Shown here: piece after piece, positions 44,706 through 53,816 of the stretch | How positions within the stretch are numbered: the first letter of the stretch is position 1 | How the letters are laid out: every line of letters starts with the position of its first letter | From: Bacteroidota bacterium | Lineage (GTDB): Bacteria; Bacteroidota; Bacteroidia; Chitinophagales; Chitinophagaceae | DNA length: 64,000 nt | Reading direction: 5' to 3' | NCBI GenBank assembly: GCA_947452905.1 | Contig: CANGEP010000004.1 | Location: 124,001-188,000 of the forward strand | Translations under genes and position numbers: made by a program | Notes under the pieces: model-generated | Databases searched by the model: none | Told to the model about the DNA's origin: nothing | The model's input: the letters and a program-made list of their open reading frames with translations, nothing else

Positions 44706-45935
44706 ATGAAGCAATTTGAAGTGCCTTCTAGCTATCGAAGCAATCTAATTTCTGCCATAAAGCAGAAGCGAAAAGCCGATGATAAGTTAAAAAAAGACTT
44801 TAGCCCCACTTTGCTCGATTTTGGACCAGTACGTTTTTACCTGGCACGTCATTTTGGATTTTGTTATGGAGTGGAAAACGCCATCAACATTGCTTACAAA
44901 ACCATCGAAGAAAATAAAGGGAAAAGAATTTTTTTATTAAGCGAAATGATTCATAATCCTCAAGTGAATTCTGATCTTACCCAAAGAGGTGTTCGATTTT
45001 TACATGATACTAATGGCAATGAACTTATTTCACTAAATACATTAACTAACGAGGATATTGTTATGATACCTGCATTTGGTACCACTTTAGAATTAGAGGC
45101 CACCATTGCTGCCAAAGGAATTCAAATTGAAAAATACAATACTACCTGCCCCTTTGTAGAAAAAGTTTGGAATAGAAGCGAACAAATTGCCAATAAAGGA
45201 TATTCCATTGTAATTCATGGCAAACCTAAACACGAAGAAACTAGGGCAACTTTTTCACACGCTGCGGCTAACACCCCAACTGTCATTGTAAATGACATGG
45301 AAGAATCAATTTTATTGGGTAAAATTATTTTAGGGGAATTACCTAGTACGGATTTTGAAAAAATATTTGTAGGCAGATATTCCCCTGGTTTTGATATTCA
45401 AAAAGACTTAACAAAAATTGGTGTTGTAAATCAAACTACTCAATTAGCCACCGACACTCAGGCTATTTCGGATTATTTAAAAAAGGTGATTGTCCAAAAA
45501 TATGGTGCTGAAAATATACAAGCACATTTTGCAGACACCCGAGACACCTTATGCTATGCCACCAACGACAACCAATCTGCAGTTATAGGATTGTTAGAAA
45601 CTCCAGCTGACTTAGCCATTGTAATGGGCGGAAAAAATAGCAGCAATAGCTCCCATTTAGTAGAACTTTGTGAACAAAAATTACCTACTTATTTTATTGA
45701 TGATGCGAATAAAATAATTTCAAAAGAGGAAATTTTAAAAACCAACTGGAAAAATAAAGAAACTAAAGTAGTGAGTAATTATTTGCCAAATAAGCCTGTG
45801 GCTGATATATTAATGACAAGTGGCGCGAGCTGTCCTGATACAGTCGTAGAAGCAAGTATCTATAAAATTGCAAGTTTCTATAAAGTGGAAGGAAAATTAG
45901 AACAATTCTTAAATCAGTGGACTGTAACCGAGTAG
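44706..45935 (+). CDS. ispH: 4-hydroxy-3-methylbut-2-enyl diphosphate reductase, long form
   Basis: The last enzyme of the MEP isoprenoid pathway; it reduces HMBPP with a 4Fe-4S (3Fe-4S plus apical site) cluster. Cluster ligands are Cys53 (GFCYGVENA), Cys148 (TTCPFVEKVW) and Cys376 (SGASCPDTVVE), with substrate-site His83 (EMIHNPQ). At 409 residues it is ~90 longer than the E. coli enzyme: a ~40-residue N-terminal extension and internal insertions, as in other Bacteroidota. I use the ATG at 44706, below a good promoter; 44670 would put the start inside it. Confidence 0.94.
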   Translation: MKQFEVPSSYRSNLISAIKQKRKADDKLKKDFSPTLLDFGPVRFYLARHFGFCYGVENAINIAYKTIEENKGKRIFLLSEMIHNPQVNSDLTQRGVRFLHDTNGNELISLNTLTNEDIVMIPAFGTTLELEATIAAKGIQIEKYNTTCPFVEKVWNRSEQIANKGYSIVIHGKPKHEETRATFSHAAANTPTVIVNDMEESILLGKIILGELPSTDFEKIFVGRYSPGFDIQKDLTKIGVVNQTTQLATDTQAISDYLKKVIVQKYGAENIQAHFADTRDTLCYATNDNQSAVIGLLETPADLAIVMGGKNSSNSSHLVELCEQKLPTYFIDDANKIISKEEILKTNWKNKETKVVSNYLPNKPVADILMTSGASCPDTVVEASIYKIASFYKVEGKLEQFLNQWTVTE

Positions 45936-45944
45936 TAAAAAATC

Positions 45945-46628
45945 TTATTCTCCTATTATTTCTTTAGCCCAAGTTAAAGCCATTTCAAATTGTTCTTCTC
46001 TAGAAATATGACTATTGTCAAGTACCCTAGCATCCTCAGCTTGTCTTAAAGGACTATGCTCCCTTGTACTATCAATTAAGTCGCGATGTTGCAAATTTTG
46101 TGTTACTTCTTCCAGGGTTATTTGCGGTTGGGTTGATTGTAATTCTAAAAATCTTCGCTGTGCTCTGATTTTTGGATCGGCTGTTACAAATATTTTTAAC
46201 GCTGCTGATGGAAAAACAACTGTACCAATATCTCGACCATCCATGACAATCCCTTTTTGCACTCCCATAGCTTGCTGTTGAGCTACTGCAAAATCTCTTA
46301 CTAGAACTAGGGCAGCAACCTCACTCACTTTCGAACTTACGGCCATCTCTCTAATTTCTTGCTCTACATTTTCGTCATTTAAATACATATCACTTTTAAG
46401 CGTTTCAGCATTGTATTTAAAGTTTAATTTTATTTGTTGTAAGGCGCCAGCAATAGAGGACTCATCTGTAAAAGAAACATTATTTCGCAAAAAATAAAGC
46501 GCAATCGCACGATACATGGCACCAGTATCAATAAAAACATATGCTAGTTTTGTAGCTAAGGCTTTTGCTAATGTACTTTTGCCACAAGAAGAATAACCAT
46601 CAATAGCTATAATAATTTTTTGTGCCAT
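45945..46628 (-). CDS. cmk: Cytidylate kinase
   Basis: Phosphorylates CMP and dCMP. The 227-residue product has the P-loop GYSSCGKSTLAKAL (~8-21), with the Bacteroidota-type SSCGKS in place of GAGKG, then YVFIDTGAMYRAIALY, the QEIREMAVSSKVSEVAAL block, VMDGRDIGTVVFP, and RRxxxxQ/RDLIDSTREHSPLR. Length and motifs are standard. It is 3 bp downstream of the Mrp gene on the same strand. Confidence 0.96.
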   Translation of the reverse strand: MAQKIIIAIDGYSSCGKSTLAKALATKLAYVFIDTGAMYRAIALYFLRNNVSFTDESSIAGALQQIKLNFKYNAETLKSDMYLNDENVEQEIREMAVSSKVSEVAALVLVRDFAVAQQQAMGVQKGIVMDGRDIGTVVFPSAALKIFVTADPKIRAQRRFLELQSTQPQITLEEVTQNLQHRDLIDSTREHSPLRQAEDARVLDNSHISREEQFEMALTWAKEIIGE

Positions 46629-46631
46629 AAA

Positions 46632-47723
46632 CTATTCTACAGTTATAGTTTGCGTTTTAGGTAAATGGGCATTTCGAATGGCAATTTGTCGAACCCCTTG
46701 AGCCACTACCTGCCTTAATGCTTGTTTTGATATCTCATCTTCGCCAACCATAGCAGGGACCCCTGCGTCACCCCCTTCTCTAATAGTTTGCACTAATGGC
46801 ACTTGCCCCAAGAAGGGTAAATCATATTCGCTAGCTAAATTTTTTCCACCCTCTTTTCCAAACAAATAATATTTATTCTCTGGTAATTCTGCAGGTGTAA
46901 AATAAGCCATGTTCTCCACAAGTCCAATAATAGGCACATTCACATTGGCTTGTCCAAACATAGCAATTGCTTTTTTAGCATCGGCTAAAGCAACTGTTTG
47001 TGGAGTAGTTACGATTACAACACCAGTTACAGGTACTGTTTGCATAATCGTTAAGTGAATATCCCCAGTACCAGGTGGCATGTCAATCACTAAATAATCT
47101 AACTCACCCCAATCTACATCTGTAATAAATTGTCTTATGGCACTGCTTGCCATCGGACCTCTCCAAACAACTGCATCTTTTTCGTCAACCAATAAACCTA
47201 TACTCATTAAACGAATACCATATTTTTCAAGTGGTAATATAATACCTTTCCCATCCACCTCTTTCATAAGTGGTCTTTGTCCTCTTACACCAAACATAAT
47301 AGGAACACTTGGGCCATAAATATCTGCATCCATTAAACCCACTTTTGCGCCGCCTTCTGCTAAGGCTAAAGCTAAGTTTGCCGATACTGTACTTTTTCCA
47401 ACACCCCCCTTACCGCTGACTACTGCAATAATATTTTTTACATTGGATAAAACAAGATCACCTGACTTGCGGGTGCTAGTGGTATTAGCGGTAAATGAAA
47501 CTTCCACTTTTGCCTCCTTATTCACTAACAATTTAATGGCATTCTCAGATGCATTTTTCATTAAATCCTTCATCGGACATGCTGGTGTTGTTAACACAAT
47601 GGTAAAGCTTACAGTTAGCCCATCAATTTTCAAATCTTGAATCATATTGAGGGTTACCAAATCTTTTCCCAAATCTGGTTCTTGTACATTACTCAAAGCT
47701 TTTAAAATATCCTCAGTGGTCAT
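46632..47723 (-). CDS. Mrp/NBP35-family iron-sulfur carrier ATPase
   Basis: A 363-residue P-loop ATPase that carries or inserts Fe-S clusters (ApbC/Mrp). The N-terminal ~85 residues are a MIP18 (DUF59) domain; then the deviant Walker A VVSGKGGVGKST (~105-116), DADIYGPSVPIMFG, the VDWGELDYLVIDMPPGTGD Walker B, and GLVENMAYF. The usual CxxC cluster-binding pair near the C-terminus is not obvious (the segment reads AYFTPAELPENKYYLFG), as in several DUF59-fused Mrp proteins. It lies 3 bp upstream of cmk. Confidence 0.92.
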   Translation of the reverse strand: MTTEDILKALSNVQEPDLGKDLVTLNMIQDLKIDGLTVSFTIVLTTPACPMKDLMKNASENAIKLLVNKEAKVEVSFTANTTSTRKSGDLVLSNVKNIIAVVSGKGGVGKSTVSANLALALAEGGAKVGLMDADIYGPSVPIMFGVRGQRPLMKEVDGKGIILPLEKYGIRLMSIGLLVDEKDAVVWRGPMASSAIRQFITDVDWGELDYLVIDMPPGTGDIHLTIMQTVPVTGVVIVTTPQTVALADAKKAIAMFGQANVNVPIIGLVENMAYFTPAELPENKYYLFGKEGGKNLASEYDLPFLGQVPLVQTIREGGDAGVPAMVGEDEISKQALRQVVAQGVRQIAIRNAHLPKTQTITVE

Positions 47724-47757
47724 TTTGGAAGTTTTTGTTAAAAAGTTATAAGAGAGG

Positions 47758-47765
47758 CAAAGTTA
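47758..47765 (-). promoter_or_regulatory. Candidate -7 box upstream of the Mrp gene
   Basis: Minus-strand TAACTTTG matches TAnnTTTG and lies 34 nt before the ATG at 47723, in the divergent intergenic region. Confidence 0.35.
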
Positions 47766-47809
47766 ACTCAAGCAGCCCTTATTTTAGCAAAAAATTCGCC
47801 GTTCTAGCT

Positions 47810-47817
47810 TAATTTTG
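47810..47817 (+). promoter_or_regulatory. -7 box 7 nt upstream of the CarboxypepD-like gene
   Basis: TAATTTTG followed by 7 nt and the ATG at 47825; another member of the short-leader set. No clear TTG is seen at -33. Confidence 0.4.
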
Positions 47818-47824
47818 CAATTAC

Positions 47825-48475
47825 ATGAGAAAGACCCTATTTATTCTATTTGTCATAGTTGTTGGTTTTTATAGCAACCCCATTAAAGCACAGCAAGCAC
47901 CTAATATATATCGTGATTCTGTAGTTCAATTATACGGTGTTATTATGACTGCTGATAGTTTAAAAGCTATTCCCTATGCGAGTGTAGTGGTCAATAAAAA
48001 AGGCAGAGGTACTATTACCAATAATGACGGTGTTTTTTCGATAGCTGTTAATAAAGGAGAAAAAATCACTTTCTCTTGCGTTGGTTTTAAAGACCGTACC
48101 ATTTTAATTCCAGCAAACCTGGATGGCAATCAATATAGTGTAATACAATTAATGGTGAATGATACTAATTTTTTACCAGCAACAATACTCAAACCTCGAC
48201 CTACCCGTGCACAATTTGAACGAGATTTTGTAAATGCAAAAGTGAATGACGATTTATACGAAACCGCCAGAAAAAATACAAGTGATGCTCAAAAAAGAAT
48301 CATTTTATCCTCTCTGCCTTTTGATGGAAAGGAAGCCGTGGGTGCTTCTCTAACTAATCAAGCATCTAAATATTATTATTCGGGGCAACTTCCTCCGATG
48401 AATATATTAAACCCTGCCGCTTGGAAAAGTTTCATAGATTCATGGAAACGTGGAGACTATAAATCAAAAAATTAA
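47825..48475 (+). CDS. Secreted protein with CarboxypepD_reg-like domain
   Basis: A 216-residue exported protein (signal peptide ending IKAQQ, ~22). Residues ~37-115 form a carboxypeptidase regulatory-like (transthyretin-like) beta sandwich: YGVIMTADSLKAIPYASVVVNKKGRGTITNNDG with the typical GVFSIAVNKGEKITFSCVGF. In Bacteroidota this domain often opens TonB-dependent receptors, but here no plug or barrel follows; the C-terminal ~100 residues are unassigned. It probably acts as a small periplasmic adaptor. Followed 5 bp later by hbd, likely co-transcribed. Confidence 0.78.
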   Translation: MRKTLFILFVIVVGFYSNPIKAQQAPNIYRDSVVQLYGVIMTADSLKAIPYASVVVNKKGRGTITNNDGVFSIAVNKGEKITFSCVGFKDRTILIPANLDGNQYSVIQLMVNDTNFLPATILKPRPTRAQFERDFVNAKVNDDLYETARKNTSDAQKRIILSSLPFDGKEAVGASLTNQASKYYYSGQLPPMNILNPAAWKSFIDSWKRGDYKSKN

Positions 48476-48480
48476 TAGGC

Positions 48481-49332
48481 ATGAAAATAATTGCGGTAAT
48501 TGGAGCTGGCACAATGGGCAATGGCATTGCACATGTGTTTGCACAAAAAGGATTTCAGGTTAATTTAGTTGATACCCAAGAAAAAGCGCTTGAAAAAGCT
48601 TTAAGTACTATTGCCAAAAACTTAGACCGTCAAATAAAAAAAGGAAACATTACAGAGGAAGATAAAATAAATACTCTAACTCGAATATTCTCCTACACTT
48701 CGGTTCATAAAGGAATCCAAGAAGCCGACTTAGTAATTGAAGCGGCCACTGAAAATAGTGTTATAAAAAAAGAGATTTTTACCGAGATCGACAAATTGGC
48801 TAAACCTGATTGTATTCTTGCAAGTAATACTTCCTCCATCTCTATCACTCAATTAGCGAATTGTACAAATCGCCCCCACCAAGTAATTGGCATGCACTTT
48901 ATGAATCCAGTGCCTGTGATGAAATTGGTAGAAATTATCAATGGACAACAAACGGATACAAAAACTATTGAAGCAATAGTAAGCCTAACTAAAATTTTAG
49001 AAAAAGTACCCTGTGTGGTAAATGATGCGCCTGGCTTTATTGCCAATCGTATTTTAATGCCCATGATAAATGAAGCTATTTTAGCATTACAAGAAGGCAT
49101 AAGCGATGCAGCCACTATAGATGAGATAATGAAATTAGGCATGGCACATCCTATGGGACCCTTGCAATTAGCAGATTATATTGGGCTTGATGTATGTAAA
49201 AACATTTTAGTTATTCTACAAGATGGATTTAACAATACTAAATACGCCCCCGCTGATTTATTGATACAAAAAGTGAATGAGGGAAAATTAGGCATCAAAA
49301 CAGGTGAAGGTTTTTATACTTATAGTGTTTAA
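48481..49332 (+). CDS. 3-hydroxyacyl-CoA (3-hydroxybutyryl-CoA) dehydrogenase
   Basis: NAD(P)-dependent oxidation of 3-hydroxyacyl-CoA. The 283-residue product has the Rossmann motif VIGAGTMGNGIAHVFA (~5-20), IFTEIDKLAKPDCILASNTSSISIT, the catalytic His in GMHFMNPVPVMKLVEI, and the C-terminal helical substrate domain (NDAPGFIANRILMPMINEAI, ADYIGLDVCKNIL). The stand-alone length fits PaaH/Hbd, not a FadB fusion. The stop overlaps the convergent YigZ gene by 4 bp. Confidence 0.93.
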   Translation: MKIIAVIGAGTMGNGIAHVFAQKGFQVNLVDTQEKALEKALSTIAKNLDRQIKKGNITEEDKINTLTRIFSYTSVHKGIQEADLVIEAATENSVIKKEIFTEIDKLAKPDCILASNTSSISITQLANCTNRPHQVIGMHFMNPVPVMKLVEIINGQQTDTKTIEAIVSLTKILEKVPCVVNDAPGFIANRILMPMINEAILALQEGISDAATIDEIMKLGMAHPMGPLQLADYIGLDVCKNILVILQDGFNNTKYAPADLLIQKVNEGKLGIKTGEGFYTYSV

Positions 49333-49940
49333 ACTAATAAAGCTGTTTTGTAAGTAACTCCATTAAGCTCTTCTATTTTTGAAAGCACTTCTGTTAATCT
49401 ATGTTTAGGAATTCCAATTTTTAAGGCTACAAATAATTGTGCTTCTTGTTCGACCACCGAACAATTGGTTTGTTTAACTATCATCATTACTTCATTCATC
49501 TGGTGATAATCAAAATTTAATTCATACTCAATCTCTACAGGCTTTTGAACTATAGGAGCTAATTGCAATGCTAAAGATGTAGCCGTTTTATACGCATTAA
49601 TAAGGCCGGGAACGCCTAATAAAGTTCCGCCAAAATAACGTACCACCACCACCATAATATTGGTGAGTTGCTTACTATCTATTTGTCCTAAAATTGGACG
49701 GCCAGCCGAGCCAGCAGGCTCGCCATCATCAGTGACCCTAAAAGTAGAGCCATCAACTCCTATACGATAAGCCAAACAATGATGCACTGCTTTAGGATGT
49801 TCTTTTTTTAATTGGGCCAAGTGCTTTTTACATTGTTCAATGGTTGTAACTGGAAAACTATAAGCTAAAAATTTACTCCCTCTATCCTTAAATTCAGCTA
49901 TCGCAGGTTGCTCAATGGTATTGTAAAAATGGAGGTCCAT
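49329..49940 (-). CDS. YigZ/IMPACT family protein
   Basis: A 203-residue protein with the UPF0029 (IMPACT) N-terminal domain, containing DRGSKFLAY, HHCLAYRIG, DDGEPAGSAGRPIL and VVVRYFGGTLLGVPGL, and a C-terminal ferredoxin-like DUF1949 domain. YigZ-like proteins are linked to translation control, but a defined reaction is lacking. Monocistronic, with the 3' end overlapping the convergent dehydrogenase gene by 4 bp. Confidence 0.93.
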   Translation of the reverse strand: MDLHFYNTIEQPAIAEFKDRGSKFLAYSFPVTTIEQCKKHLAQLKKEHPKAVHHCLAYRIGVDGSTFRVTDDGEPAGSAGRPILGQIDSKQLTNIMVVVVRYFGGTLLGVPGLINAYKTATSLALQLAPIVQKPVEIEYELNFDYHQMNEVMMIVKQTNCSVVEQEAQLFVALKIGIPKHRLTEVLSKIEELNGVTYKTALLV

Positions 49941-50005
49941 GTAATTTTCTTAAGAATATGCAACAAAGCTAGTTCATAATGATCAATCATTTGTAACATT
50001 GCAGT

Positions 50006-50857
50006 ATGAGTTTACTAGCAACCAAGCAAAAAATAAAAAATCAACTCAGCGATCATTTTGATACAATCGAACTCAATAGTTTGATTACCATGATTATTGA
50101 ACATATTACAGGATGGAATCAAGTAAACCAAATTATCCATAAGGACGAACCATTTAACACTCAACAAGAACAAGCCTTAGAGACCCTAATTGCCCAATTA
50201 CAAGAAGGCAAACCCATTCAATACATAACACAAAAAGCATGGTTTATGGGCGAAACCTATGGGGTGAATGAATCAGTTTTAATTCCAAGACCTGAGACTG
50301 AAGAATTAGTGGAATGGATTATAGACTATGCTACAATTAAAAATACTTCCTTAAAAATTTTAGATATTGGAACTGGTTCAGGTTGCATTGCCATTGCCTT
50401 GCAAAAAGCGCTTCCATCCTGCAGTATTTCGGCAATAGATATAAGTGAAGCTGCACTAAATACTGCAAAAATTAATGCGACAGCTTTAAACACTAACATT
50501 GAATGGATACAAGAAGATATTTTACAAACCGCCTATTTGCCTGAAAACTATGATGTAATAGTAAGTAACCCACCCTATATCCCCTATAAAGAAAAAACGG
50601 ATATGCAAGTACAGGTGAAAAATTTTGAACCCAATATAGCTTTATTTGTAACCAACGAGGATCCTCTTATTTTTTATCGAACCATAGCCAGATTAGGTAA
50701 GCAATACCTAAACCCAAATGGTCAATTGTTTTTTGAAATGCATTATGATCAAGGGAAAGCCTTATTAGCTTTATTTGAAGAAATGGGGTATCACGCCGAA
50801 ATTAAAAAAGATATGTTTGGCAAAGACAGAATGCTAAGAGCGAGTATTAAAAAATAA
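50006..50857 (+). CDS. prmC: Peptide chain release factor N5-glutamine methyltransferase
   Basis: Methylates the GGQ glutamine of release factors. The 283-residue product has the N-terminal five-helix bundle, IPRPETEELVEWI, the SAM motif ILDIGTGSGCIAIAL and the catalytic VSNPPYIP (NPPY) motif, ending with the usual EMHYDQGKAL and DMFGKDRM. The family shares the fold with other NPPY methyltransferases, but the N-terminal helices and length point to PrmC. It converges on exbD, with 1 bp between stops. Confidence 0.95.
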   Translation: MSLLATKQKIKNQLSDHFDTIELNSLITMIIEHITGWNQVNQIIHKDEPFNTQQEQALETLIAQLQEGKPIQYITQKAWFMGETYGVNESVLIPRPETEELVEWIIDYATIKNTSLKILDIGTGSGCIAIALQKALPSCSISAIDISEAALNTAKINATALNTNIEWIQEDILQTAYLPENYDVIVSNPPYIPYKEKTDMQVQVKNFEPNIALFVTNEDPLIFYRTIARLGKQYLNPNGQLFFEMHYDQGKALLALFEEMGYHAEIKKDMFGKDRMLRASIKK

Positions 50858-50858
50858 A

Positions 50859-51257
50859 TTAGTGAGAAGGATCGACAGCTACAACAGGTGTCGCCCCTAA
50901 TTTTTTTATTACTTGCATCACTTGAATAGTAACGCCTAAATTAGCTACACTATCGCCGTTTATTACAACAGAAGGCTTTTCAGTTTCTTTATCTAAAAAG
51001 GATTTTAATTGCCCAGATAAGGAATCCAAACTTACAGGAGTTGAACCAATAAATAATTTTTGGTCTTTATCGATTGTTACAACAACGGTTTGTTTTGCTT
51101 TAGTATCACTTGATGCTTTGGGGTTTGATACCTTAATTACATTGGGATTAGCTAATGTAGAAACTATTAAAAAGAATAACAATAAAATAAATAGAATATC
51201 ATTTAAAGCGCCAGTATGCACTTCGGGTTGATTTCTAAAACGTTTTCTTAAATTCAT
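50859..51257 (-). CDS. ExbD-like biopolymer transport protein
   Basis: A 132-residue inner-membrane protein: a short basic cytoplasmic N-terminus, one helix (~18-38, LNDILFILLLFFLIVSTL) carrying the essential protonatable Asp near residue 19, and a periplasmic domain of ~90 residues. With the adjacent ExbB/MotA/TolQ protein 9 bp upstream it would form a proton-driven motor that energises TonB-type transport or TolA-type functions. No TonB is encoded here. Confidence 0.92.
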   Translation of the reverse strand: MNLRKRFRNQPEVHTGALNDILFILLLFFLIVSTLANPNVIKVSNPKASSDTKAKQTVVVTIDKDQKLFIGSTPVSLDSLSGQLKSFLDKETEKPSVVINGDSVANLGVTIQVMQVIKKLGATPVVAVDPSH

Positions 51258-51266
51258 TATATGCTA

Positions 51267-51917
51267 TTATGAATGCGTAGTTTCTTGTAAAATATCTAAA
51301 AAATCGGCGCTAGCTGTTTCCATTTTATTAGCCGTTTTATCGATTTGTGTTGACAAATAATTATGCCCCACGTAAGCGATTAAACCAATAATTAAACCAG
51401 TAGCTGAAGTAATCATTTTAGTATAAATACCTCCGGCAATTGTATTTAATGTATACTCGCCTGTAGAAGCGATTCCATAAAATAACTGCACCATACCAGC
51501 AATCGTTCCTAAAAAACCAAACATAGGTGCTATACCTGCCACCAATGACAATATATTTAAATTACGCTCCATGGAATACATTTCAAGTTTACCAACATTT
51601 TCCATGCTTTTTTCTATGGCATCAACAGGCTTCCCAATTCTAATAATTCCTTTCTCTATCATTCTCGCAACTGGATTATCCGTGTTTTTTGCATAACTCT
51701 TTGCTGCTGCTACATTGCCAGATACTAAATTATCTTTAATTATTAACATGAATTTTGGGTCAATAGCGCCTGCTTTTTTTATGGCTAACATTCTTTCCAT
51801 AAAAACATAAATAGCAATCACAAAAAGGGCATACAAAGGATACATGATCCAGCCGCCTTTTTGCAATAAACTTAAAAGTGAAATTTTATTATCTGCTACT
51901 TGTAGTAAAAACAACAT
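51267..51917 (-). CDS. MotA/TolQ/ExbB proton channel family protein
   Basis: A 216-residue membrane protein with an N-terminal helix (GGWIMYPLYALFVIAIYVFMERM), a long cytoplasmic segment and two more helices (LSLVAGIAPMFGFLGTIAGMVQLF and a KMITSATGLIIGLIAYVG). The FLGTIAGMVQ and ATGLIIGL segments are the family signatures. I use the ATG at 51917; the longer frame runs into pepT. Pairs with ExbD 9 bp downstream and follows pepT by 23 bp. Confidence 0.93.
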   Translation of the reverse strand: MLFLLQVADNKISLLSLLQKGGWIMYPLYALFVIAIYVFMERMLAIKKAGAIDPKFMLIIKDNLVSGNVAAAKSYAKNTDNPVARMIEKGIIRIGKPVDAIEKSMENVGKLEMYSMERNLNILSLVAGIAPMFGFLGTIAGMVQLFYGIASTGEYTLNTIAGGIYTKMITSATGLIIGLIAYVGHNYLSTQIDKTANKMETASADFLDILQETTHS

Positions 51918-51940
51918 AGGACTAAATTTATTTTTTAAAG

Positions 51941-53182
51941 TTAATTTATTTCTACCAAATTTACCAATACTTCTACAGCCTTCTCCATATCTGCTACCCC
52001 TATCCATTCATGTTTACTATGAATGGCTTGCATACCCGTAAAAATATTGGGTGTGGGCAATCCCATAAAACTCATTCTACTTCCATCAGTACCCCCTCGA
52101 ATGGGGCTTATGATTGGTTGGACCCCTGTCTTTTCGTAGGCCTTAAGTGCTTGTGTAACAATTTCGGGATATTGATCAATTACTTCTCTCATGTTTCGAT
52201 ATTGTTCTGTAATCTGAATGTCAAATTTTGCTTTTGAAAATCGTGTGTCTTTTTCAATTACTTCCTTCACAATTTCTGCCAACCTTTGGGCGTGTTTTTG
52301 TAACTGAGGTGTATCAAAATCTCTAACCAAAAATTCAATTCTAGCTTTTTCGGCCCCTCCTTCTATATGATTGGGATGAATAAATCCTTGTCTGCCATCT
52401 GTCGATTCTGGTGTCCATTCATTTACTGGCAACGCGGCTAAAATAGCCCCTGCTAATTTAATGGCATTTTGCATTACTCCCTTTGCCGCACCAGGATGAG
52501 CAATTACACCTTCTACATTTAACACTAAATAATCGGCACTAAATGTTTCCATTTCAAAACTGCCCAATTCACCACCATCTAAAGTATATCCAAAATTTGC
52601 CCCTAGTTTTTGAAGGTCTAAATGTTCGGTACCTCTTCCCACTTCTTCATCTGGTGTAAATAAAATTTTAATAGTGCCATGTTCTATGCTTGGATGTCTC
52701 ATTAAATAATCAGCCATTTGCATAATAATTGATACCCCCGCTTTATCATCTGCTCCTAATAAGGTTTTACCCGATGCGGTGATGATATCTTTGCCAATAA
52801 ATTTTTGTAAATAGGGATATTGACTTACCGAAATAACTTGGCTAGGATCATCTGGAAGTATAATATCTAGCCCCTGAAAATTTTTATGTAAAATAGGCTT
52901 TACTTCTGTTCCACTGCAATCTGGTGCAGTATCAACATGAGCACAAAAACATATTACGGGTCCTGGTTTTGAAGTAGTAGCGGGTATCGTAGCCATTACA
53001 TAACCATACGAATCTATCGCAGCATCTGTAATACCAATGGCTAATAATTCCCTCACTAGTAATGTAGAAAGATTCTTTTGTTTTTCGGTAGAGGGAAAAC
53101 TTGTACTATTGGGATCACTCTGGGTATCTATTTGTACGTAACGCATAAATCTTTCCGCGATAGAATCTAAAGTCAGGTTCAT
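51941..53182 (-). CDS. pepT: Tripeptide aminopeptidase PepT
   Basis: M20 dinuclear-zinc enzyme that removes the N-terminal residue of tripeptides. The 413-residue product has FMRYVQIDTQSDPNS at the N-terminus, CFCAHVDTAPDCSG (first metal His/Asp), GADDKAGVSIIMQM (bridging Asp), the catalytic pair in TPDEEVGRG, DGGELGSFEMETF of the lid domain, and SPIRGGTDGSRMSFMGLPTPNIFTG near the end. I use the ATG at 53182; 53194 would add four residues. Downstream lies the ExbB/ExbD pair. Confidence 0.94.
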   Translation of the reverse strand: MNLTLDSIAERFMRYVQIDTQSDPNSTSFPSTEKQKNLSTLLVRELLAIGITDAAIDSYGYVMATIPATTSKPGPVICFCAHVDTAPDCSGTEVKPILHKNFQGLDIILPDDPSQVISVSQYPYLQKFIGKDIITASGKTLLGADDKAGVSIIMQMADYLMRHPSIEHGTIKILFTPDEEVGRGTEHLDLQKLGANFGYTLDGGELGSFEMETFSADYLVLNVEGVIAHPGAAKGVMQNAIKLAGAILAALPVNEWTPESTDGRQGFIHPNHIEGGAEKARIEFLVRDFDTPQLQKHAQRLAEIVKEVIEKDTRFSKAKFDIQITEQYRNMREVIDQYPEIVTQALKAYEKTGVQPIISPIRGGTDGSRMSFMGLPTPNIFTGMQAIHSKHEWIGVADMEKAVEVLVNLVEIN

Positions 53183-53230
53183 GATTGTCAACATTTATAA
53201 GTGCTCAAGTTAATTTGAAATAGGGGAATA

Positions 53231-53268
53231 AAAAAGTCCCGAACCTAAAATCAGGAACGGGACTTTTT
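53231..53268. terminator. Intrinsic terminator between FKBP and pepT genes
   Basis: An 11-bp perfect inverted repeat (53231-53241 with 53258-53268; AAAAAGTCCCG/CGGGACTTTTT), with an inner CCT/AGG pair in the loop. It lies 18 bp beyond the end of the FKBP gene on the minus strand and upstream of pepT, so it mainly ends the FKBP transcript. Confidence 0.85.
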
Positions 53269-53285
53269 TAATAGTTATTCTATTA

Positions 53286-53738
53286 TTATGGCATAATAAT
53301 TTTAGAAGGAGAATCGATATTTACCAATTCTAAATCAAAAGTTAAATCTTGACCTGCTAAAGCATGGTTTGCGTCTAACACAACTACTTCTTCTTTCACT
53401 TCTACTACAATCACTTGAAATTGTTGTCCTTGACCATTATTCATGGTTAAAGCCATACCTACTTCAGGATTTAAGTCTGGAGGAAATTGTGTCTTTGGAA
53501 ACTCAACAATCATCTCCGCTTGTTTTGGACCATAGGCTTCCATAAAAGGGATATTAATGGTTTTCTTTTCCCCAACTGTCATTCCTAAAACCCCCGTATC
53601 AAAACCTGGAATTACCATTCCGCTTCCTACTTCAAATTCTAGAGGAGCTCTTCCTTGCGAAGAATCAAATGTTTCACCACTAGTTAAGGTACCGTGATAA
53701 TGCACTTGAATGGTATCCCCATTTTTTACTTGTTGCAT
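53286..53738 (-). CDS. FKBP-type peptidyl-prolyl isomerase (SlyD-like)
   Basis: A 150-residue cytoplasmic cis-trans prolyl isomerase. The FKBP domain shows VHYHGTLTSGETFDSSQGRAPLEF, GSGMVIPGFDTGVLGM and the C-terminal LDANHALAGQDLTFDLELVNI segment, with an insert-in-flap domain (~70-120) as in SlyD. There is no His-rich metal tail. No signal peptide. Monocistronic with its own terminator; a -7 box lies 38 nt upstream. Confidence 0.94.
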   Translation of the reverse strand: MQQVKNGDTIQVHYHGTLTSGETFDSSQGRAPLEFEVGSGMVIPGFDTGVLGMTVGEKKTINIPFMEAYGPKQAEMIVEFPKTQFPPDLNPEVGMALTMNNGQGQQFQVIVVEVKEEVVVLDANHALAGQDLTFDLELVNIDSPSKIIMP

Positions 53739-53776
53739 ATTGTATTTTTTAAATAAAGCACCTAGGGTGCAAAGGG

Positions 53777-53784
53777 CAAAAGTA
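53777..53784 (-). promoter_or_regulatory. Candidate -7 box upstream of the FKBP gene
   Basis: Minus-strand TACTTTTG matches TAnnTTTG, 38 nt before the FKBP ATG. A 5-bp stem with a 3-nt loop (GCACC-TAG-GGTGC, 53758-53770) lies in the predicted leader. Confidence 0.35.
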
Positions 53785-53804
53785 CATAATTATGACAGAT
53801 AAAC

Positions 53805-53812
53805 TAACTTTG
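53805..53812 (+). promoter_or_regulatory. -7 box 4 nt upstream of fmt
   Basis: TAACTTTG followed by GGTT and the ATG at 53817. The box is so close that transcription should begin at or next to the start codon. No clear -33 TTG was found. Confidence 0.4.
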
Positions 53813-53816
53813 GGTT